From Clostridiaceae bacterium (lineage in GTDB: Bacteria > Bacillota > Clostridia > Peptostreptococcales > Tindalliaceae), in NCBI GenBank assembly GCA_011390155.1, contig JAABSW010000020.1, forward strand, positions 1 through 47,134: a DNA stretch of 47,134 bases. The letters run 5' to 3'. Below the pieces are notes generated by a model. The model saw only the letters and a list, made by a program, of their open reading frames with translations. It was not told the DNA's origin and did no database searches. This document shows positions 8,222-15,403 of the stretch, one piece after another. The position numbers and the translations under genes are program-made. The number at the start of each line of letters is the position of its first letter. Within the stretch, counting starts at the first letter, position 1.

Positions 8222-8446
8222 ATGGTTTCGTACAAAATCAGATCCCAGGTTGACACAAACATTCAGAATGAAACGCTGAACAAAATGTTGGAAGGCATGG
8301 CTGACCACATAAAGGCTTTAAAGAATGGAAAGGAGTTTATGATTATAGATGAGAATCTTAAACTATCCCTCACATTCAAAAAGAGCGACCTTGAGCTTAT
8401 TTTGTTGAAGGTTCAGCCTTCCACAAGTGTTAGTCTATCAAAATAG
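8222..8446 (+). CDS. Small uncharacterised protein, 74 aa
   Basis: The ATG at 8222 has an ideal site (AAGGAGGG, about 5 bases upstream), so the gene is very likely expressed. The product is soluble, Lys/Leu-rich and mostly helical in its first half (ETLNKMLEGMADHIKALKNG). It then has two or three short strands (EFMIIDENLKLSLTFKKSDLELILLKV, described here only as a strand-rich tail). I recognise no family. It opens a plus-strand trio with the genes at 8494 and 8819, downstream of the structured RNA. Confidence 0.7.
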   Translation: MVSYKIRSQVDTNIQNETLNKMLEGMADHIKALKNGKEFMIIDENLKLSLTFKKSDLELILLKVQPSTSVSLSK

Positions 8447-8493
8447 ACTGGTTTTATTGATTTGCAAATTCATACGATAGGATGGTGGACTTA

Positions 8494-8778
8494 TTGAAAG
8501 CAGGCAAATTGTATCATCACTGGCGGTATGGACCCGTAAAAGTTATTAATGTTGACGGTGACTACATCGAACTGGAGATCATCGAAGCGGACGGCATCAT
8601 TATGTTACCCAATGATCCATGGAATAACGTAATTAGAAAAGACACCACAAAAAAATTCCAGGTTAAATCTGTTAAAGAGTGGCTGCATACAAATATAGAC
8701 GCATTAAAAGAAAACCCTACTCCAAACTATATTGACTACGACCAGTATAAAAAACTTCTACACACTCATTACCGCTAA
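8494..8778 (+). CDS. Small uncharacterised protein, about 94 aa
   Basis: The N-terminal segment GKLYHHWRYGPVKVI-NVDGDYIELE has the strand pattern of small SH3-like or CarD/UvrD-tudor barrels that begin with a G-x-x-V-x-H-x-x-(Y/F)-G motif. This is only a resemblance. The rest is polar, with FQVKSVKEWL and a Tyr-rich tail (YIDYDQYKKLL). Start choice: an ATG at 8482 has no spaced ribosome site (GATAGG abuts it), whereas TTG at 8494 follows AGGATGGTGG at normal spacing. I prefer TTG, as in the next gene. It lies 47 bases after the preceding stop and 40 before the next start, consistent with one transcript. Confidence 0.65.
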   Translation: MKAGKLYHHWRYGPVKVINVDGDYIELEIIEADGIIMLPNDPWNNVIRKDTTKKFQVKSVKEWLHTNIDALKENPTPNYIDYDQYKKLLHTHYR

Positions 8779-8818
8779 AATAAAAACTTGATGTGTAACA
8801 TCACAAAGGAGCATTTTA

Positions 8819-9196
8819 TTGAAAAAAAGTACAAACAAACAATCCAACACAAACATCATATTATCGGGTGTTGGATTAGGAAATAATCATGTAACTGGAA
8901 GAGTTCGAAAAATCACATACAACTCAGAAACTTGGACTACGTTTCAAGAAGGCGACATATTGGTGACAGATTCGACCAACATCACTATGATCCCCTTGAT
9001 GGAAAAAGCTGGCGCCATTGTTGTGGTTGACGGCGGGCTTACCAGCCACGCTGCTATCGTCGGTCTGAATTTAGGGAAAGCCACCATTATCAGTGCCGCT
9101 GATGCTCTTAAATATCTGCGCAATGGAGACCTTGTGCGCGTGGAGGCTTCCACCGGTAACGTTTGTTCAACGCTTGGCAGTCCATTGGCTTCGTAA
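8819..9196 (+). CDS. Free-standing PEP-utilising enzyme mobile (phosphohistidine) domain
   Basis: 125 aa starting at TTG, eight to nine bases after AAAGGAG. The sequence matches the swivelling domain of PEP synthase, pyruvate phosphate dikinase and rifampicin phosphotransferase: a G-x-G-x-x-x-x-x-x-G-R opening, EGDILVTDSTNITMIPLMEKAG, and the catalytic block DGGLTSHAAIVG with the phospho-accepting His, followed by GKATII and GDLVRVEAS-TG. In known enzymes this domain carries phosphate between an ATP-grasp domain and a PEP or substrate domain. Neither partner is encoded in this window. It may act as a phosphocarrier or with partners elsewhere. Last gene of the 8222-9196 trio. Confidence 0.82.
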   Translation: MKKSTNKQSNTNIILSGVGLGNNHVTGRVRKITYNSETWTTFQEGDILVTDSTNITMIPLMEKAGAIVVVDGGLTSHAAIVGLNLGKATIISAADALKYLRNGDLVRVEASTGNVCSTLGSPLAS

Positions 9197-9266
9197 CCTG
9201 CAACAAAGCGATTCCCTTTTCCTCTCCCCCTTTTTATGGCATTCGCCATAATTACATCGTAAACGT

Positions 9267-9295
9267 TTGCATTTCGTTAAATATTGCGTTACTAT
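9267..9295 (+). promoter_or_regulatory. Promoter of the nitrilase-family gene
   Basis: TTGCAT, 17-bp spacer, TACTAT, about 45 bases upstream of the ATG at 9339. This suggests the amidohydrolase can be transcribed separately from the trio upstream. Confidence 0.5.
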
Positions 9296-9338
9296 GAAGT
9301 TAGACCGTTATTCGCAAATTGAAAAAGGAGGTTATATT

Positions 9339-10226
9339 ATGAGCCGAATTATTCGTTGTGGGCTAACGCAAACCCATCATGACGTCGATGGCAATGAGCC
9401 TTTAGAAAAGCATAAAAAATCTGCCATTGATAAACACCTGAAACTGATTGAAGAAGCGGCTGCAAAGGATGTTAAAATTCTTTGTTTCCAGGAAATCTTC
9501 AATGGACCCTATTTCTGTTCCGAACAGGACACAAGGTGGTATGACATGGCTGAACCCGTTCCTGAAGGTCCCACGATTAAACTGATGCAGGAACAGGCAA
9601 AAAAACATAAAATGGTACTAGTGGTGCCTGTCTATGAAGAGGCGCTTACCGGTGTCTATTTCAACACGGCTGCTGTTATTGACGCTGACGGTACTTATCT
9701 TGGAAAATACCGTAAAACCCATATTCCCCATGTAAACGCCAAGGATGGGTATGGTTTCTTTGAGAAATTCTATTTTAAGCCCGGTGTTAACAATCCAAAA
9801 TGGCCTGTGTTTGAAACTGCCTATGCTAAAATTGGTATTTTCATTTGCTACGACCGCCATTTTCCGGAGTGTGCCCGCATGCTCGGCTTAAAGGGTGCAG
9901 AAATATTGTTCAATCCTTCTGCTACCGTAGCAGGTACATCTGAATATTTATGGAAACTGGAACAACCGGCACAGGCGGTGGCCAACGGTTTATTCATTGG
10001 CGCCAACAATCGCATCGGCCTCGAAGCCCCCTGGAACATGGGAGAATTCTACGGCCAGAGTTATTTTGTAGATCCTAAGGGCCAAATGGTGGCCGAAGGT
10101 ACCCGTGACAAAGAAGGCGTTGTCATCGGTGACCTGGACCTTGATTTGATCAAAGAAATCCGTAACAAATGGCAGTTTTACAGAGACCGCCGTCCATCGG
10201 AATATACCATAGATGATGTGGAATAG
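9339..10226 (+). CDS. Nitrilase-superfamily amidohydrolase, beta-ureidopropionase-like
   Basis: 295 aa, cytoplasmic. The catalytic Glu-Lys-Cys triad is visible: E52 in CFQEIF, K126 in YRKTHIP, and C170 in FICYDRHFPE. The close of the fold (GANNRIG, GQSYFVDPKG) matches the branch that hydrolyses N-carbamoyl-beta-alanine or N-carbamoylputrescine to the amine, CO2 and ammonia. Beta-ureidopropionase (pyrimidine catabolism) is my first guess. No dihydropyrimidinase or polyamine gene is nearby to confirm it. The start ATG at 9339 follows AAGGAGG. The upstream in-frame ATG at 9294 has no site. The gene has its own promoter and a strong terminator. Confidence 0.88.
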   Translation: MSRIIRCGLTQTHHDVDGNEPLEKHKKSAIDKHLKLIEEAAAKDVKILCFQEIFNGPYFCSEQDTRWYDMAEPVPEGPTIKLMQEQAKKHKMVLVVPVYEEALTGVYFNTAAVIDADGTYLGKYRKTHIPHVNAKDGYGFFEKFYFKPGVNNPKWPVFETAYAKIGIFICYDRHFPECARMLGLKGAEILFNPSATVAGTSEYLWKLEQPAQAVANGLFIGANNRIGLEAPWNMGEFYGQSYFVDPKGQMVAEGTRDKEGVVIGDLDLDLIKEIRNKWQFYRDRRPSEYTIDDVE

Positions 10227-10278
10227 ACTAATGGATCAAATGACAGGTTAGTTCATACAAGTTAACTCATAAACAATA

Positions 10279-10316
10279 CCCCTTGAATTTCCAACTTTGG
10301 ATTCAAGGGGTTTTTT
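10279..10316 (+). terminator. Strong intrinsic terminator after the amidohydrolase
   Basis: A perfect 10-bp stem (CCCCTTGAAT / ATTCAAGGGG), 12-base loop and six T. It lies between convergent genes and may also serve the minus-strand gene ending at 10321. Confidence 0.92.
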
Positions 10317-10320
10317 GCGA

Positions 10321-11661
10321 TTAATCTGCCTGAATTTCACTGATTTTATCAGTCAGTAACACCTGTATCTGTTGGTCATTCAAATTTTGGTCCACGGACA
10401 AGCTGATGATAGTAAGACCGTCTCTCATCAGTAATGTGCCTCCCTGAGAGACGTCTCGGAAACCGTCCATAGGACCTTCTCGTGTAAAAAAGATTGGTAT
10501 GGCATAGACAGCTTCATCGTATTCCGGAAAATGATCTGTGGCGGAAATAAACTGATAATTGAACTTTTCCATTTCCTGTTGATGAAGTGTGTACAGATAA
10601 ACTGCTATTTTTTCGGAGCGGGTTTTCACCACTTCCGTATTTACCGCAATTTCACCACTTAGGCTCTCATGATAACGATAATACTCCGGCACCAGCACAC
10701 TGCGGGAAGAGCGGTATGACTGGTAATCGGAGGTTTTGTCCGGCGCCAGGTCTTCTACAGTCAGGGTGACCTGCCCCTGGGGTAACGCTTCTTTATGATT
10801 GTCCATCATGCGGTTCATGGTAAAAAAGGATGTGGCTGATACAACCGCCACCACCACTACAATAACTGCCAGTGTTTTCTGAACACCGTCCCAGTTTTTG
10901 CCGACAAAGTACTTGCGCAGGAAAAAACCTACACTCATGGCGGCGACCACTGGCAGCATGCTAAAGAGCAGTTGACGTCCTGAATCCACATAATCAATGG
11001 CAATGGACCCCACCATGGAAATGATGACGCCACCTGCAATGAAATAAGCAGTTATATTGAGAAATCGATTAAATCCAGCAGGGTACTCATGATAATTATC
11101 CAGTGATAAACCTCTGCTTTCGTGGAATAAGAAGAGGGCATTGGCCGAAAGTCTGGCAGCAAAAAAGAGCATTAACAAAGGCATCCAGAACATGAAGGAG
11201 AGACTCAGGTTACGATAGAACATGTTATGATTCAGGGGAAAGAGCCGGTAGACATTGAAGAGGTTCAAGGTCAGCAGCACGACGAAACTGAAAGTTTCCA
11301 GCTGAATATGGGAGTGTATGTTTCCCACCTGGAATTCTCTTCTTAGGGCTGCCCCTTCTTCTTTTTCAGATCGATAGAAGACCTGCAGGTTATGTTTGGA
11401 AGATGCCAGCTGCCACCCGTTCTCTTCTTCCTGTGAGATGTAGACAGCACTTTTTGTTTTGTCGAAGCTTTCAAAAGACCTGGCTTCCGGATACACCGCC
11501 ACAGCAAAGGTCAGTTCTGCCGGTTCGATGCGTTTATAAACGGCGATGCCACCCCATATTTTGGAGATGAGCCAGCCTTTCTGCGCCATGGCTTCAAAAT
11601 GCTGTTCCATCCGGGGCCATTCAGTGATGTTCATGGTGAACAATTGTATTTTTGTGTTCAT
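10321..11661 (-). CDS. DUF2812-domain membrane protein
   Basis: 446 aa. The N-terminal 100 residues match the DUF2812 pattern: a short FTMNITEWPRMEQHFEAMAQKG opening (shown in part; helix ending in G-W-L), then KIWGGIAVYKRIEP and strands ending in AVAVYPEA. Four to five membrane helices follow (roughly residues 120-305), then a soluble C-terminal domain of about 130 residues. DUF2812 proteins are often beside PadR-type repressors, and none is seen here. Function is unknown. The ATG at 11661 follows AAAGGAGAG. It may end at the terminator at 10279-10316. Confidence 0.8.
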   Translation of the reverse strand: MNTKIQLFTMNITEWPRMEQHFEAMAQKGWLISKIWGGIAVYKRIEPAELTFAVAVYPEARSFESFDKTKSAVYISQEEENGWQLASSKHNLQVFYRSEKEEGAALRREFQVGNIHSHIQLETFSFVVLLTLNLFNVYRLFPLNHNMFYRNLSLSFMFWMPLLMLFFAARLSANALFLFHESRGLSLDNYHEYPAGFNRFLNITAYFIAGGVIISMVGSIAIDYVDSGRQLLFSMLPVVAAMSVGFFLRKYFVGKNWDGVQKTLAVIVVVVAVVSATSFFTMNRMMDNHKEALPQGQVTLTVEDLAPDKTSDYQSYRSSRSVLVPEYYRYHESLSGEIAVNTEVVKTRSEKIAVYLYTLHQQEMEKFNYQFISATDHFPEYDEAVYAIPIFFTREGPMDGFRDVSQGGTLLMRDGLTIISLSVDQNLNDQQIQVLLTDKISEIQAD

Positions 11662-11750
11662 ATGCCTCTCCTTTGTTGTTCATTATGAGTATATCATTCG
11701 TCTAGCTTGACTATATCGCTATCCATTCATCAAATTGTGGTTTCATCTAA

Positions 11751-12101
11751 TTACCGGCGAAAATCATATAGCCCGTAGGGAACATTTATTGCTATGCCAT
11801 TTACGCGTACCAGATTTTCTTCCACCCACTCAATCTCGGCAGTTTCTTCCCGGTAATTCCAATAGATGGTTTGATGTCTGGCCTTGGTATTGTTAAAGTG
11901 CAGTTCTCCCCGAACGGCATAAGAGACAGTGGCATGGGGGTTCACCAGGTAAGCCTTCACGGTGTAGGTACCCTGGGGCGATCTTTCTTCAGAAATCAAC
12001 TCACCATTCGATAAACGTTCCACATCAAAGGCCAGCCAATAGATGGCAGTGAACAAGACCATTATTATGACAATCATTGTACCGATAATCTTCTTGATCA
12101 T
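11751..12101 (-). CDS. DUF5412-like exported protein
   Basis: 116 aa with an N-terminal membrane anchor or signal segment (IIGTMIVIIMVLFTAIYWLAF) and no lipobox. The extracellular part carries the DUF5412 pattern: ISEERSPQGTYTVKAYLVN, then YAVRGELHFNN, IYWNYREETAEIEW and VRVNGIAINVPYG. Function is unknown. The start ATG at 12101 follows AGGAG. It begins 18 bases after the stop of the 50-aa membrane peptide gene on the same strand, so both may share a transcript. Confidence 0.8.
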   Translation of the reverse strand: MIKKIIGTMIVIIMVLFTAIYWLAFDVERLSNGELISEERSPQGTYTVKAYLVNPHATVSYAVRGELHFNNTKARHQTIYWNYREETAEIEWVEENLVRVNGIAINVPYGLYDFRR

Positions 12102-12119
12102 GTCTTCAGCTCCTGTTTA

Positions 12120-12272
12120 CTATTCCACTATCTTTCGGTCTAAAGACTTCTCTTCCACCACTTCTCTCACAGCGTTTTTGACCGCCAATTTAATAATAAA
12201 ATACATGACGGCTAGAGGAATTAACATGAAAAATGGAAATAAAATTAGATTCATAAAATTAAAGCCTACCAT
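12120..12272 (-). CDS. Small membrane peptide, 50 aa
   Basis: The ATG at 12272 is preceded by AAAGGAGG at ideal spacing. The longer open frame up to 12458 would need an upstream start without a site and would run into the mms operon terminator. The peptide has one long hydrophobic helix (NLILFPFFMLIPLAVMYFII) followed by a charged tail (KLAVKNAVREVVEEKSLDRK). It resembles small single-helix membrane proteins found beside DUF5412 genes in Firmicutes, but I cannot assign a family firmly. Confidence 0.7.
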   Translation of the reverse strand: MVGFNFMNLILFPFFMLIPLAVMYFIIKLAVKNAVREVVEEKSLDRKIVE

Positions 12273-12292
12273 GGTTTTGACCTCCTTTATTG

Positions 12293-12309
12293 TACAGATT
12301 GTGTCTGTA
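12293..12309. promoter_or_regulatory. Small dyad upstream of the 50-aa peptide gene
   Basis: TACAGA - 5 bases - TCTGTA, a perfect 6-bp dyad. It overlaps a TACAAT sequence (minus strand) that could serve as a -10 box just upstream of the ribosome site. Possible operator; weak evidence. Confidence 0.3.
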
Positions 12310-12385
12310 TTTGCATGACTTTTGATACAGAACACCCTATTAATCACTACGGTCATACCCAATAAAGGTTTCATAAACAAGACAT

Positions 12386-12435
12386 AAAAACCAGCCCGCC
12401 TGCCATAACAAGATGAAATGACTGGACGGGCTGGT
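12386..12435 (-). terminator. Terminator of the sugar ABC operon
   Basis: On the minus strand, a 9-bp G+C-rich stem (ACCAGCCCG / CGGGCTGGT) with a long loop is followed by five T. It lies 28 bases after the permease stop codon. Confidence 0.85.
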
Positions 12436-12463
12436 TGAAGAATCCTGTTTATTTTCACTTATA

Positions 12464-13636
12464 TTATTTTCTGTTTCGCGTCATGACGTCAAAGATTACT
12501 GCAATGACTAAAATAGCGCCACGAATCATGTACTGTCCGCTACTTCCGATACCCATCAGGTTCATGCCGCTGACCAGGGAGGCCATGACCAGTGCGCCTA
12601 TGACGGAACCAGTGACTTTACCAACGCCTCCGGCTGCTGAAACACCGCCAACATAGGCCGCTGCAATAGCGTCAAGCTCAAAGAGCGTACCGGCTGTGGT
12701 TGTGGCTGACTGGAGCCGAGATGTGTACAAAATACCTGACAGTGCTGCCAACATGCTCATGGAGGCAAACACAAAATAGGTGATCTTCTTTACATTAATG
12801 CCGGAGAGTGCTGCCGCTTCCGGGTTTCCTCCCACAGCGTAAATGTACCGGCCAAGGACTGTTTTAGTGGTCATAAAATGGTACAAAGCCACTGTCACCA
12901 GTACAATGACCACAGTCCATGACAAACCGTTATACATGGAGAGAATACGTGTCACATAGGCAATGAGAAAAGAGATGAATGCCAGTTTTGCAATAAAAAT
13001 AGGCATGGACATAATTTCGAAGTTATACTTAATTTTTGTGTTTCTGGCCCTGAATTCCATCACAACAAACAAAACGATACTGACGGCACCCACCAGTAGT
13101 GTAATTAAATGATAACCCGGCAAAATATTAATATCTGGAATAAAGCCGTTACCAATGGCGTTAAAGGAAGCATTTGGTACAATGATGGTCCCTGTTCTGT
13201 TGGTGGCCTGCAGTAACGCACCCCTGAAAACCATCATGCCGGCAAGGCCCACGACGAAGGCGGGTATGTTTAAGTTTGCCACAAGAAAACCGTTGAACAG
13301 CCCCACCAGACTTCCCATGATCAGCACCATGGGGATCACCAGCCAGACGGGAAGGTTATACTGTGTCAGCAGGATGGCTGCAATAGCCCCCAGAAAACCT
13401 GCCAGAAATCCCACAGACAGGTCGATGTGCCGTATGACAATGACCAATGTCATGCCGACGGCCAACACCGCAATGTACCCCATGGAGTTAATCAGGTTAC
13501 TGATGTTCCGGGGCGACATAAACACACCGTTTGTCAGCACCGAAAACGTGAGCATAATGATGAAAAGGGCAATAAACATGCCGTATGCCCGGACGTTCTT
13601 CTTTAAGATGGTTTTGAGTTCAGTCATTAGATTCAT
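12464..13636 (-). CDS. Sugar ABC transporter permease, MmsB/GguB/XylH type
   Basis: 390-aa inner-membrane protein with about 10-11 hydrophobic segments. Family signatures are seen: NLINSMGYIAVLAVGMTLVI, DLSVGFLAGFLGA (the DLSVG loop of the ribose/xylose/multi-sugar permeases), LNIPAFVVGLAGMMVFRG, and the EAA-like stretch YAVGGNPEAAALSGINV. The unusually long middle part and the GTLFELDAIAAAYVGGVSAAGGVG block fit the GguB/MmsB branch rather than RbsC. The start ATG at 13636 is six bases after AGGAGG. It lies 24 bases after the ATPase stop and is followed by a strong terminator. Confidence 0.9.
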   Translation of the reverse strand: MNLMTELKTILKKNVRAYGMFIALFIIMLTFSVLTNGVFMSPRNISNLINSMGYIAVLAVGMTLVIVIRHIDLSVGFLAGFLGAIAAILLTQYNLPVWLVIPMVLIMGSLVGLFNGFLVANLNIPAFVVGLAGMMVFRGALLQATNRTGTIIVPNASFNAIGNGFIPDINILPGYHLITLLVGAVSIVLFVVMEFRARNTKIKYNFEIMSMPIFIAKLAFISFLIAYVTRILSMYNGLSWTVVIVLVTVALYHFMTTKTVLGRYIYAVGGNPEAAALSGINVKKITYFVFASMSMLAALSGILYTSRLQSATTTAGTLFELDAIAAAYVGGVSAAGGVGKVTGSVIGALVMASLVSGMNLMGIGSSGQYMIRGAILVIAVIFDVMTRNRK

Positions 13637-13660
13637 ATTCATCCTCCTACCAGAAGAGTT

Positions 13661-15229
13661 TTACGATACTGTTGCCATTTCCATAATCTTATCTTGTGTC
13701 GCATCTGCGGCATCCATTTCTCCGGTGATCTGACCTTCAGACATTACGTAGATGCGGTCACTCATGCCCATTACCTCCGGCAGTTCAGATGAAATCATAA
13801 TAATACTCATGCCCTGTTCTATCAGTTTATTGATAATGGTGTAAATTTCGAATTTGGCACCTACGTCAATGCCACGGGTTGGTTCATCCAGGATGAGTAC
13901 CTTTGGCTCTGTAAACAACCATTTACCAACTGAGACTTTCTGTTGATTACCTCCGCTGAGATTACCAATAATCTGTTGGATGGACGGTGTTTTGATGGTC
14001 AGTGAATCTTTATAATGGGTGGCAACGGTTATTTCCTTGTTTTCGTTGACCACGCCCCGATTGCTGAGTGCCTTCAGATTAGCCAGGGATATATTGTTTT
14101 TCACATCCTGGATGAGAATGAGGCCTTCCCTTTTACGGTCCTCTGTCACATAGGCCAGCCCCGCCTTGATGGCATCACCTGAATGGTTAAAGTTTACCGG
14201 TTTACCCTCCATGTATATTTCTCCGCTGATGCTATAATCGCGGGGATTTCCAAAAATACTGTAGGCCAGTTCTGTACGGCCAGCGCCAATAAGCCCTGCC
14301 ACACCCACTACTTCACCCTTACGGACATTAAGGTTAATGTTTTTCAATATGTCCCGCCCGCTGACGTGGTCATGGGCGTTCAGGTTTTTAATTTCCAGGG
14401 CTACCTCCCCCATGTCTTTCCTTGCTCTTTTGGGAAAAATATCATTGATGGCTCGTCCCACCATGTTTTTAATCAGTGCCTGTTCAGTGACTTCTCCTTT
14501 TGCTGCGTCAAGAGAACAAATGGTCTGCCCATCTCTCAGCACCGTCACGGTGTCTGCAATGTTAATGACTTCCCGTAACTTGTGGGAGATCATGATGGAG
14601 GTAATACCTTCTGTTTTCAGTTCCTTTAAAAGTTCCATCAGGTTTTCTGAATCGTCGTCGTTCAGTGCCGCTGTTGGCTCATCTAATATCAATAAATCAA
14701 TGTTTTTGCTGAAGGCTTTGGCAATTTCCACCAACTGCTGTTTTCCCACACCCAGTTCTTTGATAGGGGTTTCCGGGTTAACCTTCAGTCGCACCCGTTC
14801 CAATAATTCCTTTGATTTTACAATGGTCTCATTCCAGTCGATTAAGCCTCTTTTCTGGATCTCATGCCCAAGAAAAATGTTCTCGTACACCGTTAATTCA
14901 GGAATCAGTGCCAGTTCCTGGTAAATAATGGCAATGCCCGCTTTTTCGCTGTCCTGAATACCTTGATAGGACTGCACCTCTCCGTTCAATACAATATCAC
15001 CCGTATAGCTTCCAGAAGGCCACACGCCGGACAACACCTTCATCAGGGTGGATTTTCCCGCCCCGTTTTCACCCACCAAACAGTGAATTTCACCGCGTTT
15101 CACCTTGAAATTCACATTGTCCAAGGCTTTAACGCCGGGAAACTCTTTGGTAATCTCTTTCATTTCCAGAATATAATCTGTTGTTGTCTCTTCTTGTATT
15201 GTCTCTAAATGTTGGGATTGTTTATCCAT
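13661..15229 (-). CDS. Sugar ABC transporter ATPase, MmsA/GguA type (two ABC domains)
   Basis: 522 aa with tandem ATP-binding domains, as in RbsA, XylG and GguA. Domain 1: Walker A GENGAGKS (about residues 53-60), signature region LGVGKQQLVEIAKA, Walker B LLILDEPTAAL. Domain 2: the degenerate Walker A GLIGAGRTELAYSIFG, signature LSGGNQQKVSVGKWL and Walker B VLILDEPTRGIDVGAK, both canonical for this family. It powers uptake of pentoses or other monosaccharides delivered by the binding protein(s). The start ATG at 15229 fits GGGGTGA seven bases upstream better than the in-frame GTG at 15235. An intercistronic hairpin separates it from the upstream binding-protein gene. Confidence 0.93.
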   Translation of the reverse strand: MDKQSQHLETIQEETTTDYILEMKEITKEFPGVKALDNVNFKVKRGEIHCLVGENGAGKSTLMKVLSGVWPSGSYTGDIVLNGEVQSYQGIQDSEKAGIAIIYQELALIPELTVYENIFLGHEIQKRGLIDWNETIVKSKELLERVRLKVNPETPIKELGVGKQQLVEIAKAFSKNIDLLILDEPTAALNDDDSENLMELLKELKTEGITSIMISHKLREVINIADTVTVLRDGQTICSLDAAKGEVTEQALIKNMVGRAINDIFPKRARKDMGEVALEIKNLNAHDHVSGRDILKNINLNVRKGEVVGVAGLIGAGRTELAYSIFGNPRDYSISGEIYMEGKPVNFNHSGDAIKAGLAYVTEDRKREGLILIQDVKNNISLANLKALSNRGVVNENKEITVATHYKDSLTIKTPSIQQIIGNLSGGNQQKVSVGKWLFTEPKVLILDEPTRGIDVGAKFEIYTIINKLIEQGMSIIMISSELPEVMGMSDRIYVMSEGQITGEMDAADATQDKIMEMATVS

Positions 15230-15288
15230 TTGCACTCACCCCTGCAGTTTGTTTCTACCACTTTTAGCTTCATATTAACACAAATTTA

Positions 15289-15325
15289 AGTGAATAGTGA
15301 AAGCTTATTGCCTTCACTATTCACT
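15289..15325 (-). other. Intercistronic hairpin between binding protein and ATPase genes
   Basis: A perfect 13-bp inverted repeat (AGTGAATAGTGAA / TTCACTATTCACT, 11-base loop) lies in the 174-base gap. In transcript orientation no U-run follows it. It therefore looks like an mRNA-stabilising or partial-termination hairpin, which lets a binding protein be made in excess of the membrane components. On the plus strand it is followed by six T. Confidence 0.7.
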
Positions 15326-15403
15326 CTTTTTTGACCATCAATTTTCAACGGTTACTGCAAACTAAGGGCTCATTGTTAAGTCGGTTGAGACTTACTTAGC
15401 TTA

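Noticed and set aside
8222-8778. The two small genes as a toxin-antitoxin pair
   Set aside because: They do not overlap or abut, and neither has a toxin or DNA-binding antitoxin signature that I can see.
12273-12458. A 112-aa form of the small membrane protein starting at 12458
   Set aside because: No ribosome site at the upstream start, and it would cross the terminator at 12386-12435; ATG at 12272 has AAAGGAGG.
14337-14924. A 195-codon open frame opposite the ABC ATPase gene
   Set aside because: Antisense to the conserved ATP-binding domains; Ser-rich shadow translation.
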